A stretch of 64,000 nucleotides of DNA from Variovorax paradoxus (GCF_009498455.1 NZ_CP045644.1:4157001-4221000), one strand, 5' to 3'; positions 15,986-24,320 are shown, counted from the first letter of the stretch. Translations and numbers: made by a program. The notes: generated by a model not told the origin, from the sequence alone.

Positions 15986-18898
15986 ATGAACAAAGAACTT
16001 TCCAACTCATGCGGCTGCTCCGGCGGCAATGGTCAACAGACGAGCTGCGCCAGTGAGCAGGTCAGTATCGAAACCACCGTTTTCCACGTGAGCAATATGG
16101 ATTGCCGCAATGAGGAAGCACTGGTGCGGCGAACGCTGGAGGGCATGCCCGGTGTCGAGCGGCTCCTATTCGATCTTCCGCAGCGTTTGTTGACCATTTC
16201 GCACCGCGAGGTCTCAGCCGGTGCCTTGGAGCAAGCGCTGAACTCAGTGGGCATGAAAGCTCAGGCTTTCCGTGATGCCGCCGTGTTGACGACCTACCGC
16301 ATCGAGAACATGGACTGCCCGAGCGAGGAAAAACTGATTCGCTCGCACCTCGGGGCGGTCGAGGGAATCCAGGACCTGGACTTCGACCTCGCCGAACGCA
16401 CCCTGTCAGTGAAGCACCTCGCGCAGGCACGCGCGCAGATGGAGCAGGTCCTGGCCTCGATCGGCATGCGCGCCAAGGAGCAGGCCGCCAGCCGCACGGC
16501 GCCGACCGAAGCTGCGGTCGCGATCCCATCCCCGGCCTTGCAGCGCCAGCCCTCCGTTCAGACTTCCGCGCCGCCGATGGGCGAGCGCGTGACGTACCGC
16601 ATCGAGAACATGGATTGCCCGACGGAAGAAGCGCTGATCCGCGACCGGCTGGGCAAGGTGTCGGGCGTGACCGCGCTCGACTTCAACCTGATGCATCGTG
16701 TGCTGGGAGTCCAGCACACCCTGACTACCACGGCGCCGATCGAGAAGGCCCTTGCTTCCATCGGCATGCAGGCTGCGCGGCAAGACATGCAGACAGCCAC
16801 CACGGTACTTCGCATCGCGAAGATGGACTGTCCCACCGAGGAAAGCCTGATCCGCGGCAAGTTAGAAGGCATGTCGGGCGTGCAGGGACTGGAGTTCAAC
16901 CTGATGCAGCGCACGCTCACGGTTCGGCACACGCCTGACGCGATCAAGCCGGCGGTCCAAGCCATCGAATCGCTGGGCATGGACGCCGAGGTCCAGACGA
17001 CGGACGAGCCGCGCGATGTCCCAGCGGCCGCGCACAAGACCAATTGGTGGCCGATGGCGGTCTCCGGCGTCACTGCGGTGCTCGCCGAAGGCGTGTACTG
17101 GGTCAACGATGGCAACCATTGGGCCGTGATCGCATTGGCACTGGTCTCGATCTTCACTGGCGGCCTCAGCACCTACAAGAAGGGCTGGATCGCGCTGAAG
17201 AACCTCAACCTGAACATGAACGCCCTGATGGCCATTGCGGTCACGGGCGGCATGGCCATCGGCCATTGGCCGGAGGCCGCCATGGTCATGTTCCTGTTCG
17301 CATTGGCGGAGGTGATCGAGGCGAAGTCGCTGGACCGCGCCCGCAACGCCATCCGTGGGCTGATGGATCTGGCGCCCGAAACCGCGACGGTGCGGCAGGA
17401 CGATGGTTCATGGACAGAGCTGCCGGCCAAGGAGGTCGCGAAGGGCGCGGTGGTCCGCGTGCGTCCTGGCGAGCGCATCGCACTGGACGGCCTGATCACC
17501 TCGGGTCGATCCGCCATCAACCAGGCGCCCATCACCGGCGAGAGCCTGCCGGTCGAGAAGGCCGAAGGTGACCAGGTCTTCGCCGGAACCATCAATGAGA
17601 CCGGCTCTTTCGAGTACAGAGTGACCGCGGGCGCCAGCGACTCGACGCTCGCGCGCATCATCCATGCCGTGGAGTCCGCGCAAGGCAGTCGCGCGCCCAC
17701 GCAGCGCTTCGTCGACCAGTTTGCCCGCGTCTACACGCCGGCCGTGTTCGCGGTGTCCGTGCTGGTCGCCGTCGTTCCGCCGCTCGCCTTCGGCGGTGCC
17801 TGGTTCGACTGGGTCTACAAGGCGCTGGTACTGCTGGTGATCGCCTGCCCCTGCGCTCTGGTCATCTCCACGCCAGTCACCATCGTCAGCGGCTTGGCCG
17901 CTGCCGCCAGGCGCGGCATCCTGATCAAGGGCGGCGTCTACCTGGAGGGCGGGCGCAAGCTCAAGGCACTTGCATTGGACAAGACCGGGACGCTCACCCA
18001 CGGCAAGCCCGAGCAGACGGATTTCGTGCCGCTGATCGGCGACGCGCAGGAAGTTGCCGCATGGGCGGCAAGCCTCGCGGCGCGCTCGGACCATCCCGTA
18101 TCTCAGGCCGTTGCCCGCAAGGCGAGCCGGGACGGCATCACGCTGCACGAGGTCGACGACTTCGCGGCGTTGCCAGGGCGCGGCGTGCGCGGCCGTGTCG
18201 CCGGGCGTATGTTGCACATGGGCAACCACAGGCTCGCCCAGGAACTGGGCCTGAGCGAAGCGGCGCTCCAAGCTCGGCTGGAGACCCTGGAGCGCCAAGG
18301 CAAGACAGCGATCCTGCTGATGGACGATACGACCGTGCTCGGCATTTTCGCAGTGGCCGACACCGTGAAGGAAACCAGCCGTGAGGCGGTGGCCGACCTG
18401 CAGGCGCTGGGCGTGCGCACGCTGATGCTGACGGGGGACAACCAGCACACGGCCGCGGCCATCGCCGCCCAGGTCGGAATCTCTGAAGCCCGGGGTGACC
18501 AGTTGCCCGAGGACAAGCTCAAGACCATCGAGAGCTTGGCCGGCGGTCAAGGCCAAGTCGGCATGGTGGGAGACGGCATCAATGATTCGCCGGCACTCGC
18601 CCGCGCAGACATCGGCTTCGCCATGGGCGCGGCCGGCACCGACACGGCCATCGAAACAGCTGACGTTGCCCTGATGGACGATGATCTGCGCAAGATCCCT
18701 GCCTTCATCCGACTGTCGCGCAGCACCGCGGCGATCCTCACACAGAACATCGTTCTGGCGCTGGGCATCAAGGCGGTGTTCGTTGCGTTGACGTTCACAG
18801 GGCATGCCACCATGTGGATGGCTGTGTTCGCCGACATGGGGGCGAGTCTTTTGGTTGTCTTCAATGGCTTGCGCCTCCTGAAGCTCAAGGCGTCATGA
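15986..18898 (+). CDS. pbrA: P1B-type ATPase (PbrA/CadA/ZntA class) with four HMA domains
   Basis: A 970-residue Zn/Cd/Pb-exporting ATPase. The N-terminus has a Cys cluster (SCGCSGGNG) and four consecutive HMA domains whose metal loops read MDCRNEE, MDCPSEE, MDCPTEE and MDCPTEE (near residues 38, 109, 210 and 280). None has the usual CxxC. The membrane core begins about 347 and has the actuator TGES (about 517), transport motif CPC (about 621), phosphorylation site DKTGT (about 665) and GDGINDSP hinge (about 862). Four HMA domains are more than the one or two usual for ZntA-like pumps. Upstream is the MerR-type promoter; lspA follows by 3 bp. Confidence 0.93.
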   Translation: MNKELSNSCGCSGGNGQQTSCASEQVSIETTVFHVSNMDCRNEEALVRRTLEGMPGVERLLFDLPQRLLTISHREVSAGALEQALNSVGMKAQAFRDAAVLTTYRIENMDCPSEEKLIRSHLGAVEGIQDLDFDLAERTLSVKHLAQARAQMEQVLASIGMRAKEQAASRTAPTEAAVAIPSPALQRQPSVQTSAPPMGERVTYRIENMDCPTEEALIRDRLGKVSGVTALDFNLMHRVLGVQHTLTTTAPIEKALASIGMQAARQDMQTATTVLRIAKMDCPTEESLIRGKLEGMSGVQGLEFNLMQRTLTVRHTPDAIKPAVQAIESLGMDAEVQTTDEPRDVPAAAHKTNWWPMAVSGVTAVLAEGVYWVNDGNHWAVIALALVSIFTGGLSTYKKGWIALKNLNLNMNALMAIAVTGGMAIGHWPEAAMVMFLFALAEVIEAKSLDRARNAIRGLMDLAPETATVRQDDGSWTELPAKEVAKGAVVRVRPGERIALDGLITSGRSAINQAPITGESLPVEKAEGDQVFAGTINETGSFEYRVTAGASDSTLARIIHAVESAQGSRAPTQRFVDQFARVYTPAVFAVSVLVAVVPPLAFGGAWFDWVYKALVLLVIACPCALVISTPVTIVSGLAAAARRGILIKGGVYLEGGRKLKALALDKTGTLTHGKPEQTDFVPLIGDAQEVAAWAASLAARSDHPVSQAVARKASRDGITLHEVDDFAALPGRGVRGRVAGRMLHMGNHRLAQELGLSEAALQARLETLERQGKTAILLMDDTTVLGIFAVADTVKETSREAVADLQALGVRTLMLTGDNQHTAAAIAAQVGISEARGDQLPEDKLKTIESLAGGQGQVGMVGDGINDSPALARADIGFAMGAAGTDTAIETADVALMDDDLRKIPAFIRLSRSTAAILTQNIVLALGIKAVFVALTFTGHATMWMAVFADMGASLLVVFNGLRLLKLKAS

Positions 18899-18901
18899 GC
18901 A

Positions 18902-19402
18902 ATGGATGAACCATCTCTTCGCAAGACACAGTGGTACTCACTCGCGATCGTTGTACTTGCCGGCGATCAGGCAGCCAAGAGCTACATTGACGCGACAACT
19001 TCCTTGGGCTGGTCGCACGAGGTGGCGTCCTTCTTCAACCTGGTTCATGTTCTCAATCCCGGCGCGGCGTTCAGCTTCCTTGCTGGCGCGGGTGGCTGGC
19101 AGCGATGGTTTTTCCTGGCGATCGCGTTTGCAATATCGGCGTGGCTTGCATGGCTGCTCTCCCGGCCGCTGCGCAAATCGGAAGGCCTTTCGTACAGCCT
19201 CATCCTGGGCGGCGCCTTGGGCAACGCGTTCGACCGCGCCGTGCGCGGGCACGTTATCGACTACATCGACTTCCACCTGCGCGGCTGGCACTGGCCCGCC
19301 TTCAACCTCGCTGACGTGGCCATCATGGGCGGAGTGATCGTGCTGGTGGCACGGTCGCTCATGAGCGTCGAGAATCGCGCCACCGCAAAAGAGTCCCGGT
19401 GA
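18902..19402 (+). CDS. lspA: Signal peptidase II (PbrC-like)
   Basis: A 166-residue, four-helix aspartic protease that normally cleaves prolipoprotein signal peptides. The conserved active-site blocks are present: GNAFDRAVRGHVIDYIDFH and FNLADVAI, supplying the two catalytic aspartates. It starts 3 bp after the ATPase stop with no clear ribosome-binding site, so it is probably translated by coupling. In Cupriavidus pbr operons an lspA-like gene (pbrC) follows the ATPase and works with the phosphatase PbrB. No PbrB is visible here, so the role in lead resistance is inferred from position. Confidence 0.9.
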   Translation: MDEPSLRKTQWYSLAIVVLAGDQAAKSYIDATTSLGWSHEVASFFNLVHVLNPGAAFSFLAGAGGWQRWFFLAIAFAISAWLAWLLSRPLRKSEGLSYSLILGGALGNAFDRAVRGHVIDYIDFHLRGWHWPAFNLADVAIMGGVIVLVARSLMSVENRATAKESR

Positions 19403-19599
19403 ACGGTGGCGTACGCAATGGACAAGGTCCGGGACATTGGTCTGAAGAGAGGGCCACGGCATCCGCGCTGTCGCAGCGGGGGCCTCGATGCCTTTGGGCC
19501 GCCTGCTTCCCCGCCACCTGCGCATCAGGACTGATCTCGTGCATCGATGTGCCTGCCCGAGTTCAACCCGGGCACCGGCCGCGTCGGCGCTCTCGCGCC

Positions 19600-19886
19600 C
19601 TCGGAATAGCCCGCAGAGCTGGACCGGGTGTTGCTCGCGAGCCGCGAAGCTTGACCGGCAAGCTTTCGATCACGCACGAGACGGCCGTGCTCAAGCGGCT
19701 GAAGTTCGCCGCCAAGTCCGAAGCCTTCAGCGCCGAACAGAAGAGCCTGGTGCACTCGGCGCATCTGAACGGCCACGAGCCGCAGGCATATCTGAAGGAC
19801 GTGCTCGAGCGACTACCGACTCAGCCGGCAAGCCGCATCAGGAGCTGCTGCCGCACCGCTGGCAGGCATCAGACCCCGCAGCTTGA
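19600..19886 (+). pseudogene. IS66-family transposase (TnpC) remnant
   Basis: Two non-adjacent parts of an IS66 TnpC are fused. The N-terminal coil (TGKLSITHETAVLKRLKFAA then KSEAFSAEQKSL) is joined directly to the extreme C-terminus (HLNGHEPQAYLKDVLERLPT). Further on the frame shifts and continues HQELLPHRWQ. The whole catalytic domain between is missing. The tail runs 18 bp into the 3' end of the opposing GDCCVxC gene. Bases 19403-19599 hold nothing else recognisable. This marks an old IS66 insertion or recombination beside the mer module. Confidence 0.75.
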
Positions 19887-20099
19887 GCAGCCCCGCTGCA
19901 TCTGCACCGGCGGGCACTTGACCGAGCCATACGAACAGAACACGCAGCAGTCCCCGGCCTTCGGGCGCAGCATCGTCTTGCACTGCTCGCACTCGTAGAA
20001 GAACTGGCAGGCATCGGTGGGCATGTGCTCACGCTTGGCGTGCCCGCACTGGGGGCAGGTCAGGACGGAGTCCAGCACAGGAGCGATCGCGTCTGTCAC
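19869..20099 (-). CDS. GDCCVxC-motif protein of the mer cluster
   Basis: A 76-residue cytoplasmic protein with eleven cysteines: a CPQC/CEQC zinc-ribbon-like pair, the signature GDCCVFCSYGSVKCPP (residues 49-64) and a C-terminal CSSC. Proteins with this signature recur in mercury-resistance clusters and in some organisms carry selenocysteine at one position; here the codons are all cysteine. The GTG start overlaps the merP stop (GTGA). Function is not established; thiol binding of mercury is a reasonable guess. The 3' end touches the IS66 remnant but the reading frame is complete. Confidence 0.85.
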   Translation of the reverse strand: MTDAIAPVLDSVLTCPQCGHAKREHMPTDACQFFYECEQCKTMLRPKAGDCCVFCSYGSVKCPPVQMQRGCSSCGV

Positions 20100-20374
20100 T
20101 TGCGCACCGTCGAGGGGAAGCCCGCATCGGTCGTAGCCTTGACCAGTGCCGCGGCGGTGGTCTTGTCGGCGTCGAACGTGACCGTGGCCGTCTTCTTCTC
20201 GAAGTCGATCCGCGCATGGCTCACACCGGACACGTGCTCCAGCGACTTCTTGACGGTGACGGGGCACAGGTTGCAGGTCATGTTCTGCACGTCAAGCACA
20301 GTGGTCTGCGGCGCGGCCGCCAGCGCGGCGAACGGCATCAAGGCGACCAACAGGGTGGCAAACGAGTTGCGCAT
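20096..20374 (-). CDS. merP: Periplasmic mercury-binding protein MerP
   Basis: A 92-residue secreted HMA-fold protein that captures Hg(II) and passes it to MerT. Signal peptide residues 1-20 (ending AALAAA) are followed by the metal motif MTCNLC near residue 32. Start at 20374, 10 bp after the merT stop. It is the second gene of the merT-merP-GDCCVxC operon. Confidence 0.94.
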   Translation of the reverse strand: MRNSFATLLVALMPFAALAAAPQTTVLDVQNMTCNLCPVTVKKSLEHVSGVSHARIDFEKKTATVTFDADKTTAAALVKATTDAGFPSTVRK

Positions 20375-20384
20375 GGGGGGTCCT

Positions 20385-20732
20385 TCAGAGAAAGTACGGC
20401 GCCAGCCAGGGCACCGACAACAAGGCCAGAAGCGCGAGCGCCACGATCCAGAAAGTCCATCGCTGACGCCTGAGCACGATCGGCTTGGCACACGTCGCGC
20501 CCGGCTCACAGACCTGCGGCTGCAAGTACAGGCGACGGAACGCCAAGCTGAGGAACAGCAGCGTCGCGCCGATGAGCCAGGGCCGCAGAGGCTCCAGCGC
20601 CGTGAGATTGGCGACCCAGGCGCCGCCGATGCCGAGCATCAGCAGCACGAGCGGACCGACGCAGCAGACCGAAGCGCCGATGGCAGCCAGCACACCGGCG
20701 AAGAGGGAGCCCTTGACGTTGAACGTTGCCAT
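20385..20732 (-). CDS. merT: Mercuric transport protein MerT
   Basis: A 115-residue inner-membrane mercury importer with three predicted helices. The essential cysteine pair is in helix 1 (GASVCCVGPLVLLMLGIGG) and a second pair is in the cytoplasmic loop (QVCEPGATCAKP). The start at 20732 gives the normal MerT length. It is transcribed from the mer promoter at 20761-20792, divergent from merR. No merA reductase follows in this window, so imported mercury has no visible reduction route here. Confidence 0.94.
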   Translation of the reverse strand: MATFNVKGSLFAGVLAAIGASVCCVGPLVLLMLGIGGAWVANLTALEPLRPWLIGATLLFLSLAFRRLYLQPQVCEPGATCAKPIVLRRQRWTFWIVALALLALLSVPWLAPYFL

Positions 20733-20760
20733 CAGTGGGTGAACTTGTTTATTGGCAGGT

Positions 20761-20792
20761 AGTCTAGAGTCCGTACCATGGTACGGAGTCAA
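20761..20792 (-). promoter_or_regulatory. mer promoter/operator
   Basis: On the minus strand TTGACT (20787-20792) is followed by a perfect 16-bp palindrome, CCGTACCATGGTACGG (20771-20786), within a 19-20 bp spacer, then a -10-like CTAGAC/TAGACT (20761-20767). This matches the Tn501-type MerR operator layout (GTAC half-sites between -35 and -10). merR reads outward on the plus strand from the same region. Confidence 0.9.
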
Positions 20793-20803
20793 GAGGAATT
20801 GCG

Positions 20804-21199
20804 ATGGCTGAATTGACCATAGGGCGTCTGGCTGCCGAGGCTGGAGTGAACGTCGAGACGATCCGCTACTACCAGCGACGCGGATTGATGACGGAGCCGG
20901 ACAAGCCGACCAACGGGCAGCGGCGTTACGCTGGCGACGCGGTCAGGCGTGTGCGCTTCATCAAGCGGGCGCAGGTGCTGGGCTTCACGCTGGAAGAGAT
21001 CGGCGGCCTGCTGGAACTCGATGAAGCGCACGCCTGTGCCGAGACTCGCGAACTCGCCGCGCACAAGTTGGAGGTCATCGAAAGCAAGCTGGCCGACCTG
21101 AAGGCGATGCGCAAGGCATTGGCTGCTCTGCTGCGTGAGTGCGATACGGGCGCAGCAACGGGCGCCTGCCCGATCATCCACGCGTTGGCAGCGGATTGA
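20804..21199 (+). CDS. merR: Mercury-responsive regulator MerR
   Basis: A 131-residue MerR. The DNA-binding domain (TIGRLAAEAGVNVETIRYYQ) is followed by the dimerisation helix and the three mercury-binding cysteines at 78, 113 and 122. AAGAGG lies seven bases before ATG. It is divergent from merT over the palindromic operator. Sequence and operator both indicate Hg(II) sensing, unlike the Pb/Cd-type regulator at 15495. Confidence 0.93.
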   Translation: MAELTIGRLAAEAGVNVETIRYYQRRGLMTEPDKPTNGQRRYAGDAVRRVRFIKRAQVLGFTLEEIGGLLELDEAHACAETRELAAHKLEVIESKLADLKAMRKALAALLRECDTGAATGACPIIHALAAD

Positions 21200-21277
21200 C
21201 GCCACATCAAGGCGTGATCACCGGACATGTATGTCCAACAGGTACAAATCGGCACTAGGCGCGATGTGTCTGCCTTT

Positions 21278-22285
21278 TTAAGTCCCCGCAGTGGAGCCGT
21301 TGCTGACCTCCGAGGAGGTGGTCGGTTCTTCTACTGTGGCCTCCGTAAGAACTGCCATCAGGTCAGTCTGCTCCAACACGTGTGCGCGGAGTGCACCGCG
21401 CTTTGAAGCGGGTCGGTCGTAGCTGCAAATATCGACGACCAGCAGGTAGAGCGTCTTGCCTCCGAAATTGACGAACGGAACCATCACATCACTGCTTGCA
21501 AAGGGAAACTGCAGATCCTCAGGACAGGTGCGATAGATCACAAGATATCCGACCAACTGGTTGAAGTCTCGCGCATACGTCATGAGTTGATTGACGCCAT
21601 GCTTGATGTACCGAGTGCCCCGCGAGGATGCGTCACCATCGAATATCTTCGCGTCAAGAACCAGATCGGGGGAAACAAGATCGGCCTCGCCGGAGGCCGA
21701 CTGGGGTTCGATGTGGAAGTCCAGACCTTGATCGAACAGGTAGGCGTAGAGGTGCTTGGCCAGTGCGCGTTCGCCTTCGGCAGCGAGCGCGCAGGCAGTC
21801 TCCCGCTCAAACCATTCCACCTTGCGTTTGTATTTGATCAGCAAGGAAAGAACGGCAGCTTGCTGATCGAGCGATTCATCCAGATGTTCGTAGAACGGCT
21901 CAAGGAAGTACTCGCGGAAACCGTCCAACATCTCATCCGTCTTCCCGGAGCGTGCTAGAACGCGCCCAATCATGATCTCCGGTCCAATGCCTCCCCCAAG
22001 GGGCTGCTGAGTGCAATGCTCGATCACGCGATAGACAAAAGCCGATGCCTCGCCTTCGTGAGAAAAGATCGGAATGCTTCCGTGCGTCAAAGCTTCCAAG
22101 TCCTCAACGTGGGCTGGAGCTTCGGCCTTTTGCCGCGCGAGAACCCCCGCAAGGAGCGGTTGCGCATGAAGGTAGTTCCAGAACTGGACGAGCGAGCTGT
22201 GAAAAACTTTCGCGTCGCAAGAGTTCAGCCGACGGATTCGCTTCTGGAGTTGGAACCGTTGCTGCTGAAGGTACTGGGAATCCAT
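21278..22285 (-). CDS. PD-(D/E)XK nuclease-like protein of unknown role
   Basis: 335 residues. An N-terminal helical part (about 1-130, HSSLVQFWNYLHAQPLLAGV) precedes a probable restriction-endonuclease fold. Candidate catalytic residues are E200 and D202 (GEADL) and D211/K213 (VLDAK), with a Q-x5 segment QLMTYARDFNQLVGYLVIY (233-251) typical of this fold's later helix and strand. No membrane segment is seen. It lies 2 bp after the zinc-ribbon gene, so the two form an operon. Base composition is visibly less GC-rich than the flanks, and IS relics lie on both sides. A defence or mobile-element function is inferred; no named family is recognised. Confidence 0.7.
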   Translation of the reverse strand: MDSQYLQQQRFQLQKRIRRLNSCDAKVFHSSLVQFWNYLHAQPLLAGVLARQKAEAPAHVEDLEALTHGSIPIFSHEGEASAFVYRVIEHCTQQPLGGGIGPEIMIGRVLARSGKTDEMLDGFREYFLEPFYEHLDESLDQQAAVLSLLIKYKRKVEWFERETACALAAEGERALAKHLYAYLFDQGLDFHIEPQSASGEADLVSPDLVLDAKIFDGDASSRGTRYIKHGVNQLMTYARDFNQLVGYLVIYRTCPEDLQFPFASSDVMVPFVNFGGKTLYLLVVDICSYDRPASKRGALRAHVLEQTDLMAVLTEATVEEPTTSSEVSNGSTAGT

Positions 22286-22287
22286 AG

Positions 22288-22530
22288 TCAGAGTGTGATC
22301 CTGATGGTTTTATTGAGCGTTGCGACCGTCCGTTCCAGATCGGCGATCGCTGATGCCACCTGCTTGCGCACTTTCCGGCACTCGTTCATATGATTGTCTA
22401 GCTGAATGTTCGCCTTACAGCCGCGGCAAATCAAGACATCTCGAAGCCGGGCATCGCGGTAGAAGATCTTGGCCGCGAAACTGCATCGAGGACATTCGAC
22501 GTCGAATGACGCGCGGTCAATATCGATCAT
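22288..22530 (-). CDS. Small zinc-ribbon protein paired with the nuclease-like gene
   Basis: 80 residues with two CxxC knuckles (CPRC at 13-16, CRGC at 35-38) followed by a long coiled-coil-like helix (HMNECRKVRKQVASAIADLE). GGAG lies upstream of the ATG. Its stop is 2 bp before the nuclease-like start, indicating co-translation. A DNA-recognition or adaptor role for the nuclease is possible but not shown. Confidence 0.7.
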   Translation of the reverse strand: MIDIDRASFDVECPRCSFAAKIFYRDARLRDVLICRGCKANIQLDNHMNECRKVRKQVASAIADLERTVATLNKTIRITL

Positions 22531-22763
22531 GGCTACTCCGGTGCATAGGTAGATATCTTCAGTCTTCGACGTTTGCTGTCATTCTCGAACTCTGCAATCT
22601 GCCTAGCTGCTCCCCCGGGTCTGGACAGCAAGGCAACGCGACTTGGGCTAAATATTTAGCCGAGGGTGCCGTGCTTGACTTCAGACAAGCATAGTAGCGT
22701 TCACTGCAAACTGCGTTTCAGCGCAGGCCAGTGGTACGTTTGACCAACTCCTGGGAGAAAGCT

Positions 22764-23248
22764 TGTTGATTGCCGCCGAAAATTGACCCTGCTAACGCAG
22801 TAATTTCCGTCTAAGACTGACCCACGTAAAACCCTACCCTGCTCATTTTTAAAGCAGGGGATCCTAGGAGTGATAGACGTGGCGACATTGAGTGTCATCA
22901 GACGCTGGGCCCTGCGCGAGCAGATGTCCATTCGCGAGATAGCTAGGCGTACGGGCCTGTCTCGCAACACCGTAAAGAAGTACCTGCGAGCCGGCGATGA
23001 AGAGCCGCGCTACGCCAAGCGGACGAGTTCAAGCAAGCTCGATCCCTATGCCGAGAAGCTCGCGACCTGGCTCGCGATCGAGGCAACCAAATCGCGCAAA
23101 CAGCGGCGCAATCTGCGGCAGATCCACACACCCAACCTAAAAAGGAGAACACCAAGCACTTATCCACACCGTGAAGCCTTCAGGCTCACAAAGCGGGTGG
23201 GTCAGTATTCAGTGGAAATCCGGGGTCAGAGGTCGGCGGAATTCAACA
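22764..23248. mobile_element. Internally deleted IS21-family relic (485 bp) with both ends
   Basis: The left end starts TGTTGA then TTGCCGCCGAAAATTG and has an inner repeat ATTTCCGTCTAAGACTGACC. The right end, read inward, starts TGTTGAATTCCGCCGA and has ATTTCCACTGAATACTGACC. Terminal TG...CA and repeated subterminal blocks are IS21 features. Only the N-terminal fifth of istA remains and istB is gone. No target duplication is obvious. It separates the nuclease-like operon from the gene at 23243 and forms the end of that gene. Upstream bases 22531-22763 hold no gene. Confidence 0.75.
22870..23125 (+). pseudogene. istA N-terminal fragment
   Basis: From GTG at 22870 the frame reads VATLSVIRRWALREQMSIRE, then ARRTGLSRNTVKKYLRAGDE, then KLATWLAIEATKSRKQRRNL, the helix-turn-helix region of IS21 IstA. 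Recognisable similarity ends about 23125, after which the frame becomes unrelated. Catalytic residues are all missing. Confidence 0.8.
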
Positions 23249-23896
23249 GAGCACCACTTGGCCGTCCACCCGGATTTCGGGAACTTCGCCAATGTCGATG
23301 AACCTTCCGCCAAGCCAGATGTGGGTGGGCGGGAAGAACGAGAGCTGGCGGGTATGTTTGTAGGCCTCCTCAAGGGAGGTGGGAGCGACTGTGCCCAAGT
23401 AGCGGAAGAGCCTGTAGTTCTGCAGGTCATCCAGCGCCGTGCTGGCCAAGTCCTCGGGTGACTGTGTCTCGAAGAGCGTGGTGCCCGTCTCGTCGTCACG
23501 GTAGTGGACCAACCCCCGCCATAGGTCTCTGGCAGCGAGATACCAGCCATCGTCGCATTCAGCGTACTCGGAGGTCAGGGAAAGCTCTTCCGCGTCCTTG
23601 ACGTCCATTGCGAACACAAAGCCTTGGGCGAAGGCCTTCTGTGATTCGGCCGATGCGGGCTTGCGCATGGCGGCCCGATCCAGAAGATCCTTCAGCGAGT
23701 CGGGAAGCGGTCTGCTGCGACTGACGTTGGCTGTCTGCTCGATGCACACGGTCACATGCTTCCAGTGCTCGTAGCCGTGCTGCCTGGCGATAGCATCCAG
23801 CGCGACGGCAAGCGATGTGCCCGTGGCTTTACGAAGCGTCTTGGCCAGACGCTTGAGTTTTTCGGCGGCAGTCGCCGTGGTGGAGATGAATTCCAT
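23243..23896 (-). CDS. Unrecognised protein truncated by the IS21 relic
   Basis: A 217-residue frame from ATG at 23896 (AAGGAA seven bases upstream). Residues 5-45 (EKLKRLAKTLRKATGTSLAV, ARQHGYEHWKHV) resemble a short helical module found at the start of several plasmid and mobile-element proteins. The rest (ECDDGWYLAARDLWRGLVHY, SFFPPTHIWLGGRFIDIGEV) has no known motif. The last sense codon and the TGA stop come from the terminal bases of the IS21 relic, so the natural C-terminus is lost. Function unknown. Confidence 0.6.
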   Translation of the reverse strand: MEFISTTATAAEKLKRLAKTLRKATGTSLAVALDAIARQHGYEHWKHVTVCIEQTANVSRSRPLPDSLKDLLDRAAMRKPASAESQKAFAQGFVFAMDVKDAEELSLTSEYAECDDGWYLAARDLWRGLVHYRDDETGTTLFETQSPEDLASTALDDLQNYRLFRYLGTVAPTSLEEAYKHTRQLSFFPPTHIWLGGRFIDIGEVPEIRVDGQVVLC

Positions 23897-23938
23897 CGTG
23901 CGTTCCTTCATGTTGCCGCGGATGTACCCGGTGCTCAC

Positions 23939-24296
23939 TGCCGCGCTCCGCGAAACATGGGAAGCTCAGAAGAAGGTCTTCACGTCGTCCCGGCGAACCG
24001 GGTGGGCCATGGTGAGCAGCTGGCGTCGACGAACGCACGGAGAAATTCTATCGCACTGGGCGCGGCCAAATGCGGAAAGTGGTTGCGATCAAGCAGGGTC
24101 GGGCGAGGAAATCGGCTCGGACTTGCCATCGACCCACCCCGATGGGTGCGCCTCGGGTAGAACGTGTTCGCCAGAAAGCGGGGGATTCATCAATACATCG
24201 ATCAATGTGAACCAGCTGAACTAGCCGGACTAAGACGGCGACCGCGTCTTGATCGCCGTGCGAGGGGCCCCGCGGGATTTCGGCGCAAAGCGTGGT
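23939..24296. other. Non-coding stretch before the integrase leader
   Basis: I see no gene, tRNA or clear signal here. Short frames on both strands lack coding character. It may be residue of the integrated element's end. Confidence 0.4.
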
Positions 24297-24320
24297 GGGG
24301 GTACAAAAGGGGGTACAAAA
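24297..24320. repeat. Two tandem 12-bp repeats upstream of the integrase
   Basis: GGGGGTACAAAA occurs twice without a gap (24297-24308, 24309-24320), followed by a T-run. Lying 260 bp before an integrase start, it is a candidate arm-type binding site or part of the attachment region. No tRNA 3' end is recognisable here. Confidence 0.45.
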
